Below are positions 36,501 through 43,303 of a stretch of DNA of 64,000 nucleotides, piece by piece (positions within the stretch are counted from its first letter, which is position 1; every line of letters begins with the position of its first letter). Origin of the DNA: Pseudomonas sp. M30-35 (GTDB taxonomy: Bacteria; Pseudomonadota; Gammaproteobacteria; Pseudomonadales; Pseudomonadaceae). The position numbers and the translations under genes are program-made. Location: the NCBI RefSeq assembly GCF_002163625.1, contig NZ_CP020892.1, positions 4,464,001-4,528,000 of the forward strand. The letters are read 5' to 3'. Below the pieces are notes generated by a model, which did not search any database, was not told the origin of the DNA, and saw nothing but the letters and a program-made list of their open reading frames with translations.

Positions 36501-37376
36501 GTTCTCGACTGTTCGGCCCACGCTGGAGCCTGGTCCGACAGCCAGAATTGCCTGCAAATCCTAGGCTCGGGGCAGTATATCGATCAGGGAGGCGGCGATG
36601 ACGCCTTCGGCTATGACGGGCATGTTGATACTGTCGGCTTGGCCGGTGCGACGATGCTGAACTCCGACTGGCGGATCGGCGGGGCAATCGGCTACGAGAG
36701 CGCTGACTTCGACGGTGAGGACGGCTATGGCGCGGCCGAGGGCGAGACGGTATTCGCTGGTATTTCGGTCACGCGCACGATCGGCCCAATAACCCTCGCC
36801 GCAGCCGGGGTGGTCAGCCGCGGCAATTTCGACACGACCCGCCAGCCCGGTCTTACCGCCGGCGCTGACACAGCACGCGGCGATCACGACGTGACCAGCG
36901 TGGCGACACGCTTGCGGGCAAGCTATCGCACGGATTTCGGGTCATCCTACGTGACGCCGATGATGGATCTTGACGTCATCTGGACCGATTCCGAGGGTTA
37001 CACCGAGGATGGTGCAGGCGAACTGGCGCTGGAGGTGGACGACAGCGAGCAAACAGCCTTTGTGGCGACACCGGCGATCGAAGCGGGACACAATTTTACC
37101 CTCGACAACGGTGCAGATCTGCGGGTTTACAGCCGCGTGGGGGTCAGCCTTTCGTCGCTCGACCATTACCGGACCAGCGCGCGCTTTGCTGGCACCGATC
37201 CGGCGGCAGGTTCCTTCGACAGTGACGTGGCCATGCCCGACGTTGTTGGCCGGATCAGCGCGGGAGCGGAGATTTTGAGCTCACAAAACCTGGGGCTGGG
37301 CGTACGCTACGACGGCGCTTTTGGTAGCGACCTGACCAACCATGTAGGAAGCCTGAGTCTGATCTACAGGTTCTGA
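30522..37376 (+). CDS. Giant glycine-rich autotransporter (type Va) adhesin-like protein
   Basis: This is a 2284-residue secreted protein. A long signal peptide (about 46 residues, hydrophobic part VLTASAVGLCSLAMLSHARA) precedes the passenger domain. The passenger carries about 18 strong copies of the motif AQS(I/V)GGGGGxGG at intervals of roughly 50-90 residues, plus looser copies nearer the N-terminus. Each copy is followed by a short beta-strand block. The last about 300 residues form the autotransporter barrel (from the DDAFGYDGHVDTVGLAGATM region), ending in LSLIYRF with the terminal aromatic needed for BAM insertion. The first ATG (30522) was chosen; the frame extends to a TTG at 30357. 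Similar Gly-rich autotransporters are common in alphaproteobacteria. The base composition looks GC-richer than its neighbours, suggesting transfer. A surface adhesion or biofilm role is inferred only. Confidence 0.92.
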   Translation: MNNKDKDSSRRGSHSENPLNPNTLRVLTASAVGLCSLAMLSHARADCDGSASQSLGSGDFGYTWSICNGNDGSPGEAITLETQGSYTAGSSLPYTSQRTDQNGIILAHTRGGDGVDDGAAGNGASVTIKNSGPVTLTSENDPGSIGNLISALSISGDGDTDNDNYKSSGGNGAWGGAVTINNTGTLTVESVAAAQGRGMSGILGWSQGGKGGNQNDGVVGDQQGGTGGNGNTIRITNNGQVNLGSESSLLNGLDYTWGIVGKSLGGQGGDDNGSGGTGGAIDILNGASAPGRAPINIYSNSSGSVRGIYALSQGANGTASYDSTDNGGNGARGSTILVDTYSDITVVNTADVSELSGGIVAINQGGNGGTGYGSSDGGVGGDASNDTMTLSVEGATVSTSGDDVMGVVGLTRGGRGGDGKDGEKDSSGGRGGGGSQIQINVGGGTIETNGSYAYGVLGGSIGGQGGNGGDDTAIVGTSGGGGYGGNAGSVGAYMTGGSEITTSGDFSAAVTLHSIGGGGGTGGDFTDVLGGSGGNGGNGGNGGKAIITNVDGAITTAGDHSYGLLVQSIGGSGGTGGITNGLTLELGGDGGNGGSAETANAQNAGAIRTSGYSAHGILAQSISGGGGAAGTAGGILSIGGSGGDSNPSGDAMVSNSGDISTGGDAAVGIMVQSVGGGGGTGGGAKGIVTVGGQGSAGGNAAHASAILTGGSITTLGEMAHAIMAQSIGGGGGNGGNVIDMSVGVPAIGVGGTASGGGSGGWACVTNKNAGGDCSAGSDAPQAVAISTSGSGALGILAQSVGGGGGNGGNATGAAAGIASFQVGGGGGGGGYANTVNVGFQGLTMTTQGSHAAGIVAQSVGGGGGTGGSASSYSADIGFTASVAVGGTGASGGAGGKVFVDLTDSTIKTGQDGGDVTDAIGVLAQSISGGGGSGGSSVADALTVAIPTSEGVSLAMSVTTAVGGSGGSSHNADAVSLSLDGSTTVATKGTSSHGLVAQSIGGGGGNGGSASSMASTAGIEDTVSADIGVSVGGAGAGGGNGGAVTVALSDSASVATADDYANAIVAQSIGGGGGNGGVGSVNSKQIGGGFNLTANIGVGGAGSGGANGGTANVDLDDGTSVQTTGSGSRGVLVQSIGGGGGTSQGASVGLSASDSIAGGGGEDGGSGAFSASVGVGLGRTGGSGGSAGTVNVTTAGKINTFGADADGVLAQSIGGGGGLGGSVGQATSDDSESHDDSGESDCSSDDGDGESGYCFSVSVGASIDDGGAGGTAADGNTVELTHAGVVTTTGDWADGIVAQSIGGGGGSGGTSTASGSQATANITVGVGGRGGAGGSGGKVNVTFDDNGDGNSIITSGFSAYGALLQSIGGGGGQGGDGSDQATGKITVGAAAGGSGGSGGDGGTVSAGGWINLTTNGDDAHGLVAQSIGGGGGIGGAGSSKAADDDDSHQIDLVVGGAGSAGGSGGRVDLDLGTWLITYGDRAFGVVAQSIGGGGGIGGAGEADSIASLVVGGSAGGVINGGDVSVDITTKSGLYTRGLAAHGVIAQSIGGGGGIGGSASGAPLSFKGDDAGSYGDGGDVAVTLDNAHIETDGDHSFGVIAQSIGGGGGFGGNGSSAFMGSNKNASTVGRSGQVTVNVINDGSVRANGEDSVAIFAQSDSRQTNGGVEVNIAGTVVGGSGSQGAGMVVAGGTDQGDRANTVTVNEGGSLSAASGVAIRYHGSDNSNNDNPNAGGLAITNESLGRIDGSIEAYDVDGNLLSRSQGTGTAMLSKAIFAAPYAAVSAVPAHPVTVLNKEGGTLTGATRYQADVTNEGRLDVGHPGRSDTLTVAGDFAQSDSGDTHAAVDFAGNEGDLMAIDGATTLDGTLTLEPLSILNGAEMTILTAEEGIVGRFDDDASELFTFEHVVTENRYTVAVSGETLSDARHGLNEQQENVADYLGDVFRAGDINTAEAMAALEIAARDGGYREALSKLSPGASLAAESASFELARNRFSTVLDCSAHAGAWSDSQNCLQILGSGQYIDQGGGDDAFGYDGHVDTVGLAGATMLNSDWRIGGAIGYESADFDGEDGYGAAEGETVFAGISVTRTIGPITLAAAGVVSRGNFDTTRQPGLTAGADTARGDHDVTSVATRLRASYRTDFGSSYVTPMMDLDVIWTDSEGYTEDGAGELALEVDDSEQTAFVATPAIEAGHNFTLDNGADLRVYSRVGVSLSSLDHYRTSARFAGTDPAAGSFDSDVAMPDVVGRISAGAEILSSQNLGLGVRYDGAFGSDLTNHVGSLSLIYRF
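32040..35350 (+). repeat. Intragenic repeat array encoding AQSIGGGGGxGG motifs
   Basis: A core close to CAGTCGATCGGCGGCGGC recurs about 18 times, near 32061, 32221, 32380, 32535, 32693, 32911, 33090, 33290, 33505, 33715, 33917, 34147, 34411, 34610, 34787, 34976, 35150 and 35315. Spacing is about 155-265 bp. The DNA as well as the protein is conserved, so unequal recombination could change copy number. The segments between cores diverge. Confidence 0.85.
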
Positions 37377-37484
37377 TTACCACGACAGGGATCGTTATTC
37401 GCGAGGATGGTTTCGAAATGAGAAAGCCTATGTATCGACACCAACCGCTAACGACCGTGAAACCGGACACTCATTTAGGCGGGA

Positions 37485-37642
37485 ATGCTCGCCATTGAGT
37501 TCAAGCATGCAGCTGCCGACCTCGTGCTCAAACAAAATTACAGCTTTATCGAGACCAGTTCCCACTCGGGATTGGTGAAACGGCGCTGCACCGCTTGGTT
37601 AGTCGGCTTCAGCAGGGGAACGGGGACAGACCACGGTATTGA
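37485..37642 (+). pseudogene. IS3-family transposase OrfA fragment
   Basis: The first frame (ATG 37485) reads [21 protein letters not shown], and a second frame continues [20 protein letters not shown] from about 37568 to the stop at 37640-37642. Joined, they give the helix-turn-helix start of an IS3-type OrfA. A single-base indel near 37560-37567 breaks the gene. No OrfB follows. The rest of 37377-37817 holds a 10-bp inverted repeat (37657-37666/37709-37718) and the Rrf2 promoter region. Confidence 0.6.
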
Positions 37643-37781
37643 TCCTGAGCAATCCAAGCCGATAAGTGCCTTACGCACTCTTGACCGGGTTTTCTCTCGC
37701 AAAAGGCTCTTATCGGCTCCAAAACACCCCTTCAACAAGCGAAGCGGTGGACGAGCCTTCGCCCTCCTCCAAACAACAACG

Positions 37782-37820
37782 TTGACCTATTGCCTTTCAT
37801 GTAATAACGTAAGTTACATG
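37782..37820 (+). promoter_or_regulatory. Promoter and Rrf2-type operator overlapping the rrf2 start codon
   Basis: TTGACC (37782-37787), a 17-bp spacer and TAACGT (37805-37810) make a candidate promoter whose start would fall at or next to the ATG (37818). A perfect dyad CATGTAA (37798-37804) - N9 - TTACATG (37814-37820) covers the -10 and includes the start codon. There is no Shine-Dalgarno sequence. Autorepression by the encoded Rrf2 protein and a leaderless mRNA are inferred. Confidence 0.55.
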
Positions 37821-38282
37821 AAAAGAGACAGTAGGCTTTCCGGTGTTCTTCACGTCCTTCTGCACATGGCTGAAGTAGACGCCCCAATCACGTCTGATGC
37901 ATTGGCCAAGATCATGCAAACGAACCCCGTAGTTATTCGACGAATCATGGCGGGGTTACGTGAACAGGGTTTTGTCAGTTCTGAAAAAGGCCACGGTGGC
38001 GGCTGGAGGATTTCCTGTGACTTTGCCGCCATCACTTTGGCGGATATCTACAGCGCTTTGGGCTCTCCCCAGCTCCTTGCCATGGGCAATCGCACGGAGG
38101 CGCCGGGTTGCCTTGTTGAGGAAGCCGTCAATGCCGCATTGAGCAGTGCCTTTGAAGCTGCCGAAGCGCTGTTGATGGCTCGACTTTGCCAAGTAACGTT
38201 GGCCAGCCTCAGTAAGGACTTCCATGCTCGCCTGCATAGGCACGGCGATGCGTTTGATTTGGAGAATATCCATGAACTCTGA
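37818..38282 (+). CDS. Rrf2-family transcriptional regulator
   Basis: This 154-residue protein has an Rrf2-type winged helix ([28 protein letters not shown], then [28 protein letters not shown]). A dimerisation helix follows. A single cysteine in the C-terminal half (PGCLVEEAV) lies where IscR-like members bind clusters, but the three-Cys motif is absent. The start at 37818 was chosen because upstream residues in the longer frame are the IS3 remnant. It overlaps the next gene by 11 bases; Rrf2-oxidoreductase pairs of this kind are common. Confidence 0.9.
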   Translation: MKRDSRLSGVLHVLLHMAEVDAPITSDALAKIMQTNPVVIRRIMAGLREQGFVSSEKGHGGGWRISCDFAAITLADIYSALGSPQLLAMGNRTEAPGCLVEEAVNAALSSAFEAAEALLMARLCQVTLASLSKDFHARLHRHGDAFDLENIHEL

Positions 38283-39167
38283 CGCTATTGTCATCGGCGG
38301 TAGTTTCGCCGGATTATCCGCAGCCATCTATATTGCACGCGCACGCCGCACAGTCTGCGTGATCGACAGTGGTGCACCGCGCAACCGCTTCGCAGGGGCA
38401 TCTCACGGTTTCTTTGGCCAAGATGGGCAACCACCACAGGCAATGATTTCCGCTGCCAAGCAACAGTTGGCCAATTACCCGAATGCGAGGCTCATCAATG
38501 GCTATGCAACTGCTGCAGAGCAGATGAGCGAAAGGTTTACTGTGCAACTCGCATCCGGTGAAGTGCTTAGAGCCACTAAGTTGGTGCTGGCTTTCGGCGT
38601 CTCCGACGTACTGCCAGAAATTCCCGGCTTGGCATCCTGCTGGGGTGTCAGCTTGTTGCATTGCCCGTACTGCCACGGCTACGAGTTTGCAAACAAACGC
38701 CTGGGCGTACTTTACGCAGGCCCCGGCTCCTATCGCCATGCCACATTAATCTCTGAGTGGGGGCCAACCACGCTGTACTTGAATGGCCAGCGCATCCTGA
38801 CCAGGATGCGCTGGCCGAGCTTACCAAGCGAGGTATTGCGATCGAACCTGCAGGAATTGCTGCGGCCATTGCTGAACATGGGCATCTTTCAGCACTGCAA
38901 CTCGAAGAGGGTCGCCACAGCACCATAGACGCGTTGTACATCCACACTCATACCCAACTCTCCAACTCGCTCGCGGAGCAACTGGGCTGTGCTCTGGAAG
39001 ATGGACCATTCGGCCCGCTGATCCGCACCGATGCCAACAAACTAACCTCGGTTCCCGGCGTCTACGCAGCCGGTGACATCGCCCGGGCACCGCATAACGC
39101 AACTTGGGCCGCAGCTGACGGAGTCACAGCTGGTACAGCATTGCATCAGGCTTTGGTCTTCAGCTGA
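38272..39167 (+). pseudogene. Thioredoxin-reductase-like FAD/NAD(P) oxidoreductase, frameshifted
   Basis: The first frame (from ATG 38272) encodes the FAD-binding start [20 protein letters not shown]. It continues with the redox pair in LLHCPYCHGYEF and the NAD-domain start up to TTLYLNGQ (about 38790). Homology then continues in another frame, HPDQDALAELTKRGIAIEP, to the C-terminal GVYAAGDIARAPHNATWAAADG and a stop at 39165-39167. One base appears to be missing near 38791. Either the gene is dead, yielding a truncated product ending at 38928, or the sequence has an error there. In its intact form it would be a flavin disulfide reductase controlled by the adjacent Rrf2 regulator. Confidence 0.85.
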
Positions 39168-39192
39168 ACAGACACCCTGCTCGCTAGGCGCG

Positions 39193-40152
39193 TCAACTCT
39201 CAACTGGGCTCGCACGCCCGCGTATTGAGCGCTTGCGATATTGGTTGCTGAGTTGCTGCGCCAACTCGATAAAATTAATGATGGGTGGCGATTGGTTGAA
39301 ACTTCGGCACAGCAGCGTAATAGGCGCGACAAGTCGAGGTTTGGCGTCGCGCAGGTGGCAGTAGACGACGCTGCCTTGATGAAAGCCCTTCATTGAAGCG
39401 GGCACCACCGAGATTCCTGCTCCTGCCGCCACCAAGCTGACATTGGTCAGCATTCGCTCTACCTCAAAGGCGATTGTTGGTTCAAAACCGGCGTTACGAC
39501 AAGCCTGCACGAGATTGGCATACATACCGGGGGCGCCCGGACGCCGAACCAGAATGAAGCGCTCATTAACCAGTTCTGCTAATGACACACTAATTTCACT
39601 GGTAGGCGACTGGCCGTTGAGTAGCGGGTGACCGTCAGGAAGGGCCAGCAACAATTCTTCATTCAGCAAGTGATGGTACTGAGCCGTCTTAGGGTGCGCT
39701 ACCGGGGCGCGGAGAATGCCAATATCGGTATGCTCGGCCAGCACATTTTCGGTCAGCTCGCTGGCGTTGCCTTCATGCAGGCTGATATCCACGCCAGGGT
39801 AACGCTCGCGATAGCTGCGGATAATCTGCGGGATCAGCGAGTGTGAGGCGGCCGAACTAGTGAAACCAACACTCAAAGTGCCTTCGATACCTTGAGCTGT
39901 TCGTGCAGCCTTGAGTGAACCAAGTTCTACCTTGCGTAGAATCTCTTTGGCTTCACTCAGAAAAACTTTACCGCCCGCCGTTAGCACAACGCCCTTGGGA
40001 TGACGGACAAACAGATCAAAGCCAAGCTCCTGCTCCAATGCGCGAACCTGCTGACTTAACGGCGGCTGTTGCATGTTGAGCCGGGCAGCGGCGCGGGTGA
40101 AGTGCTGCTCTTCTGCGACCATGACGAAGTAACGAAGATGACGCAATTCCAT
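39193..40152 (-). CDS. LysR-family transcriptional regulator
   Basis: This 319-residue regulator has a winged helix (MELRHLRYFVMVAEEQHFTRAAARLNMQQPPLSQQVRALEQELG, residues 1-60) and a substrate-binding effector domain (GTLSVGFTSSAASHSLIPQIIRSYRERYPGVDISLHEG). It belongs to the BenM/CatM-like branch by its N-terminus. The ATG at 40152 has AGGGTG about 8 bases upstream. It is divergent from the SDF symporter at 40277, so it probably controls that gene and perhaps the nearby porin and lyase. The effector is unknown. Confidence 0.92.
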   Translation of the reverse strand: MELRHLRYFVMVAEEQHFTRAAARLNMQQPPLSQQVRALEQELGFDLFVRHPKGVVLTAGGKVFLSEAKEILRKVELGSLKAARTAQGIEGTLSVGFTSSAASHSLIPQIIRSYRERYPGVDISLHEGNASELTENVLAEHTDIGILRAPVAHPKTAQYHHLLNEELLLALPDGHPLLNGQSPTSEISVSLAELVNERFILVRRPGAPGMYANLVQACRNAGFEPTIAFEVERMLTNVSLVAAGAGISVVPASMKGFHQGSVVYCHLRDAKPRLVAPITLLCRSFNQSPPIINFIELAQQLSNQYRKRSIRGRASPVES

Positions 40153-40276
40153 GACGAGTTCACCCTGTGTCGAGTAAGTAGCTGCGCTGCACGATACCGA
40201 ATCCACTGGGGATGGGATAGGATGTTAGGCCCCGGACGGCACAGGGGATCAAACCAATAATAATTAAGAATTACTG

Positions 40277-41488
40277 ATGCTCAGAGTTGTTCGATCTGGT
40301 CTTGCTCAGTTAGTGCTGGCTGTATTGCTCGGCAGCCTTCTGGGTGTCTGGAAGCCCACGCTGGCAATCGAGATGAAGGTTTTCAGTGACCTGTTTATTG
40401 CCGTTGTGCGGCTCATCACACCCGTAGTGATGTTCGTACTCATTGCTTCAAGCGTTGCGGGCTTGCGTGGTTACGGCACGACCCTGAGGTTAAGTCTAAG
40501 CACCCTGGGCTATTGGCAGTTAATGTCGCTGCTCTCACTTATCTGTGGCTTATCGGTCGCCTTACTGCTGCAGCCTGGTGTTGATATGCCAATGGCTGAG
40601 CAAAGCAGGCCGCATGCGACTGTAATCGTTAATAGCATCTCGGTTACCCAGGTTCCAGGCTTGCTGGCGATCGCTTTCGAACACAGTATTATCTTTAAGG
40701 TGCTGCTCGCAGCCTTGGTTGCAGGGCTACTGCTGGGGCTCGCAGGCGACAAAGGCAGCCAGCTCAGGCACGCGCTGAAGGATTCTGTTGGGCTGGTTTT
40801 CCGGACCATGCAATTTGTTATTCGCTTTGCTCCTCTGGCTGCATTTGGCGCCATCGCATTTACCATCAGCGCATACGGTGCCGGAGCGACAATTCCTCTC
40901 GTAAAATTCGTCGCCACAGCCTACGCCGCCAGCCTGCTTTACATTCTATCAATGCTGACGATAGCGCTTAGAGTGAGCGGCATCAGCTTGTGGAAACTGC
41001 TTGGCTATATCAAGGAAGAACTATTTTTGGTCGCATCCACCGGCTCATCGGTGGCGGCTCTGCCTCGTTTGATCGACAAGCTCGAAGCTGCGGGATGCAA
41101 TAGCAAGCTTGCACGTCTGACGCTTACCACTGGCTATAGCTTCAATCTCAACGGCTCCAATATATATCTGATGGTCGCGGTGATATTTCTCGCGCAGTCA
41201 GCCCATATTGAGCTAAACGGGCAGCTACTGCTCACCGTGCTTCTTGTCAGTTTGCTGACCTCATTAAGCGCCACCAGCGTCGCCGGTTCGGCATTTATTA
41301 CCCTGACCGCAACCCTCAGCGTGCTGCAGATAGTGCCGCTGGAAAGCATCGGTGTACTCATCGGTGTAGAGCGGATGATGAAGTGCCGGTCACTGACCAA
41401 TGTGCTGGGTAACTGCGTAGCCTGTTTGACTATAGCCAGCTGGCACAAAGAGATAGATCGAGACAAATTAGCGCAGGTATTGGGCTAG
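40277..41488 (+). CDS. Dicarboxylate/amino acid:cation symporter (SDF/DAACS family)
   Basis: This 403-residue inner-membrane protein has 8 predicted transmembrane helices and two re-entrant loops. The HP1-region serine-rich stretch STGSSVAALPRLIDKL is present. The TM7 motif in this protein is TGYSFNLNGSNIYL (family form NMDGT). These features place it with GltP/DctA transporters of C4-dicarboxylates or acidic amino acids coupled to Na+ or H+. It is divergent from the LysR gene and convergent with the exported lyase gene. Fumarate or aspartate uptake would fit the context. Confidence 0.9.
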   Translation: MLRVVRSGLAQLVLAVLLGSLLGVWKPTLAIEMKVFSDLFIAVVRLITPVVMFVLIASSVAGLRGYGTTLRLSLSTLGYWQLMSLLSLICGLSVALLLQPGVDMPMAEQSRPHATVIVNSISVTQVPGLLAIAFEHSIIFKVLLAALVAGLLLGLAGDKGSQLRHALKDSVGLVFRTMQFVIRFAPLAAFGAIAFTISAYGAGATIPLVKFVATAYAASLLYILSMLTIALRVSGISLWKLLGYIKEELFLVASTGSSVAALPRLIDKLEAAGCNSKLARLTLTTGYSFNLNGSNIYLMVAVIFLAQSAHIELNGQLLLTVLLVSLLTSLSATSVAGSAFITLTATLSVLQIVPLESIGVLIGVERMMKCRSLTNVLGNCVACLTIASWHKEIDRDKLAQVLG

Positions 41489-41584
41489 CGGTTGGCGTTA
41501 TGCCGGAGAAGTTTTAACACGTGTTTTGCGGGAAGGCATTGCGGCTTGCAACGTGCTTGAAGATGTTTATCCAGCCCGTGACGC

Positions 41585-41611
41585 AAAAGCGACCGGCACT
41601 TAGCCGGTCGC
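41585..41611 (-). terminator. Terminator after the exported lyase gene
   Basis: A perfect 9-bp stem GCGACCGGC (41589-41597)/GCCGGTCGC (41603-41611) has a 5-base loop. Read on the minus strand it is followed by TTTT. It lies between the convergent symporter and lyase genes. Confidence 0.7.
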
Positions 41612-41619
41612 ATGCGAGG

Positions 41620-43218
41620 TTAGTTAGATGCTTTCACCAGCTTGCCAAAGGCCTTGTCCAATTCAGCGTCAGCATCCAGCAAATGCTGACGGTGCTCAGT
41701 CATCCAGTTGCGATCAGCCTTCAAGCTTTTCTGCGCTTCAGCCAGCATGCGTTTAACCTCTTTTGGCTGAGGCCCGCCCGTGCCTTTACGTGATTCAACC
41801 ATTGCGCGTGGCGATAATGTCGCCCGGAAAGCTGCTTCATCCAAAGGCAGTTTTTCCAGCTCCCACTTGTACTTCTTGGCCGCTTGGGTGAACAGCTTTT
41901 GTGCTTCGGCGTAGGGGAAGTTCTTCGGAAAGTAACCCTCTTGGCGCGCTGCACCAACTACCAGCGAAGCAAAGCTGTGGCCAATGCGAAACGGCACCTT
42001 GTACTCACGCTCGAGGGTGTCAGCCAGCTCCATTGAGGTGGTCCAGTCGGCGTCCAACTCTTCCATTGCACGCTCTGGATTGATCACCAATGCGGCCAGC
42101 ACCTTGTCCAATCGCTTGAACATCTGAGTGGCCGAAGTAAACACTCCAAGCGAGTCGAATGCAGCCTTATAGTCAGTCATACCGGTGGTCACGTTGTGCG
42201 CCCGGATAGTCGTGGCGTTAGCCAGCCCAACGACGTCGGATGCAGACTCACGGGTGCGCATAAGCAGGCCCGGATTACGTTTCTGTGGCATGGCGCTACT
42301 GCTGTAGGTCGCCCCTTCCTCAAGCAGAAGCCACGGACGAGTCTGGTGATATTGGGTGTGAATATCACCGATCATGGCGCCGACACGGATAGCTGATGAT
42401 GAAGCAATGCCAGCAGCTTCCAGCGGAATATCGAAGGTAGACACCTGGCCTGCATCGAGCGAGTTTTCGCGCAATCCATCAAAGCCCAATAGCTCGGCCA
42501 AACGCTCACGGTTCAGCGGCCATCCCGAGTTAGCCAATACAGCGGTGCCCATCGGGCTTAGGTTCAAACGCGCATAGAGCTCATGGATGCGTTGAGCATC
42601 TCGCTCGAACGAGGCTTCAAATGCCAACAAGTAATGTGCATAGCTGATCGGCATCGCTTGCACACCGTTGGTATATGCCGGGACCAGCGTATCGACGTTC
42701 TTCTCAGCAATTTTCAGCACGCGCTCGCGGACCTTATTCAAGGCATCGCTGTAGTCCAGCACCTGAGCACGCAGCACGGCCAAACGGTAGGTCGCGTACA
42801 TATCCTGACGACTACGGCCAGAGTGAATCAAGGAAGCCTCTGGGCCGATTTTGTCGACCATGATCTTTTCAACCTGCAACACATCACTCGGTCGTTTGCC
42901 GTTTGGTTGCTTGGCTTGATCGATCACATGCTGCACACCACCAGCGATAAGGTGGCCGAGCTTGGGGGTAACAACACCTTCTTCCGTGAGCATCACGATT
43001 GAGGCTTTGTTGATGCGGTTCATCCAACTGAACTGCTCCTCATAAGCGCCACCCTTACCGCTGCGCTTATCAACGGTTGCACCGATTTTCTCAGCTTGCG
43101 CCGCGCATTCAGCCGTCGTTCGGCAAGGCAGGTCAGCGGTGTTGGCCGCCTGAGCGCTGTATGAGAAAAAAAGAGAATAAGCGACAGCAAGGTGGATCAG
43201 GTTCTTTCTGAATTTCAT
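41620..43218 (-). CDS. Exported argininosuccinate-lyase-family protein
   Basis: This 532-residue member of the fumarase/aspartase superfamily (argininosuccinate lyase branch) has a signal peptide (MKFRKNLIHLAVAYSLFFSYSAQA). It is therefore predicted periplasmic, which is unusual for this superfamily. Substrate loops are recognisable: HSGRSRQDM (132-140), SSSAMPQKRNPGLL (306-319) and the helix around PAYTNGVQAMP (180-190). In the last, the His of the canonical T-H pair is replaced by N184. The reaction expected for the superfamily is elimination of fumarate from an N- or O-substituted succinate. It follows an OprD porin in the same operon, and a fumarate-class symporter is next door. The true substrate is unknown. 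AAGGA precedes the start. Confidence 0.88.
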   Translation of the reverse strand: MKFRKNLIHLAVAYSLFFSYSAQAANTADLPCRTTAECAAQAEKIGATVDKRSGKGGAYEEQFSWMNRINKASIVMLTEEGVVTPKLGHLIAGGVQHVIDQAKQPNGKRPSDVLQVEKIMVDKIGPEASLIHSGRSRQDMYATYRLAVLRAQVLDYSDALNKVRERVLKIAEKNVDTLVPAYTNGVQAMPISYAHYLLAFEASFERDAQRIHELYARLNLSPMGTAVLANSGWPLNRERLAELLGFDGLRENSLDAGQVSTFDIPLEAAGIASSSAIRVGAMIGDIHTQYHQTRPWLLLEEGATYSSSAMPQKRNPGLLMRTRESASDVVGLANATTIRAHNVTTGMTDYKAAFDSLGVFTSATQMFKRLDKVLAALVINPERAMEELDADWTTSMELADTLEREYKVPFRIGHSFASLVVGAARQEGYFPKNFPYAEAQKLFTQAAKKYKWELEKLPLDEAAFRATLSPRAMVESRKGTGGPQPKEVKRMLAEAQKSLKADRNWMTEHRQHLLDADAELDKAFGKLVKASN

Positions 43219-43303
43219 GTTGCGTTCCTTCCGAACAGATCAGATTTGGTCATCGCCAACTGGCTGGTGACGATTGAACAAAGCAGCAGCAGAGCGCCTA
43301 GGC

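Noticed and set aside
37657..37718. Integron attC site
   Set aside because: The inverted repeat lacks the GTTRRRY/RYYYAAC core sites and no integron integrase or cassette array is present.
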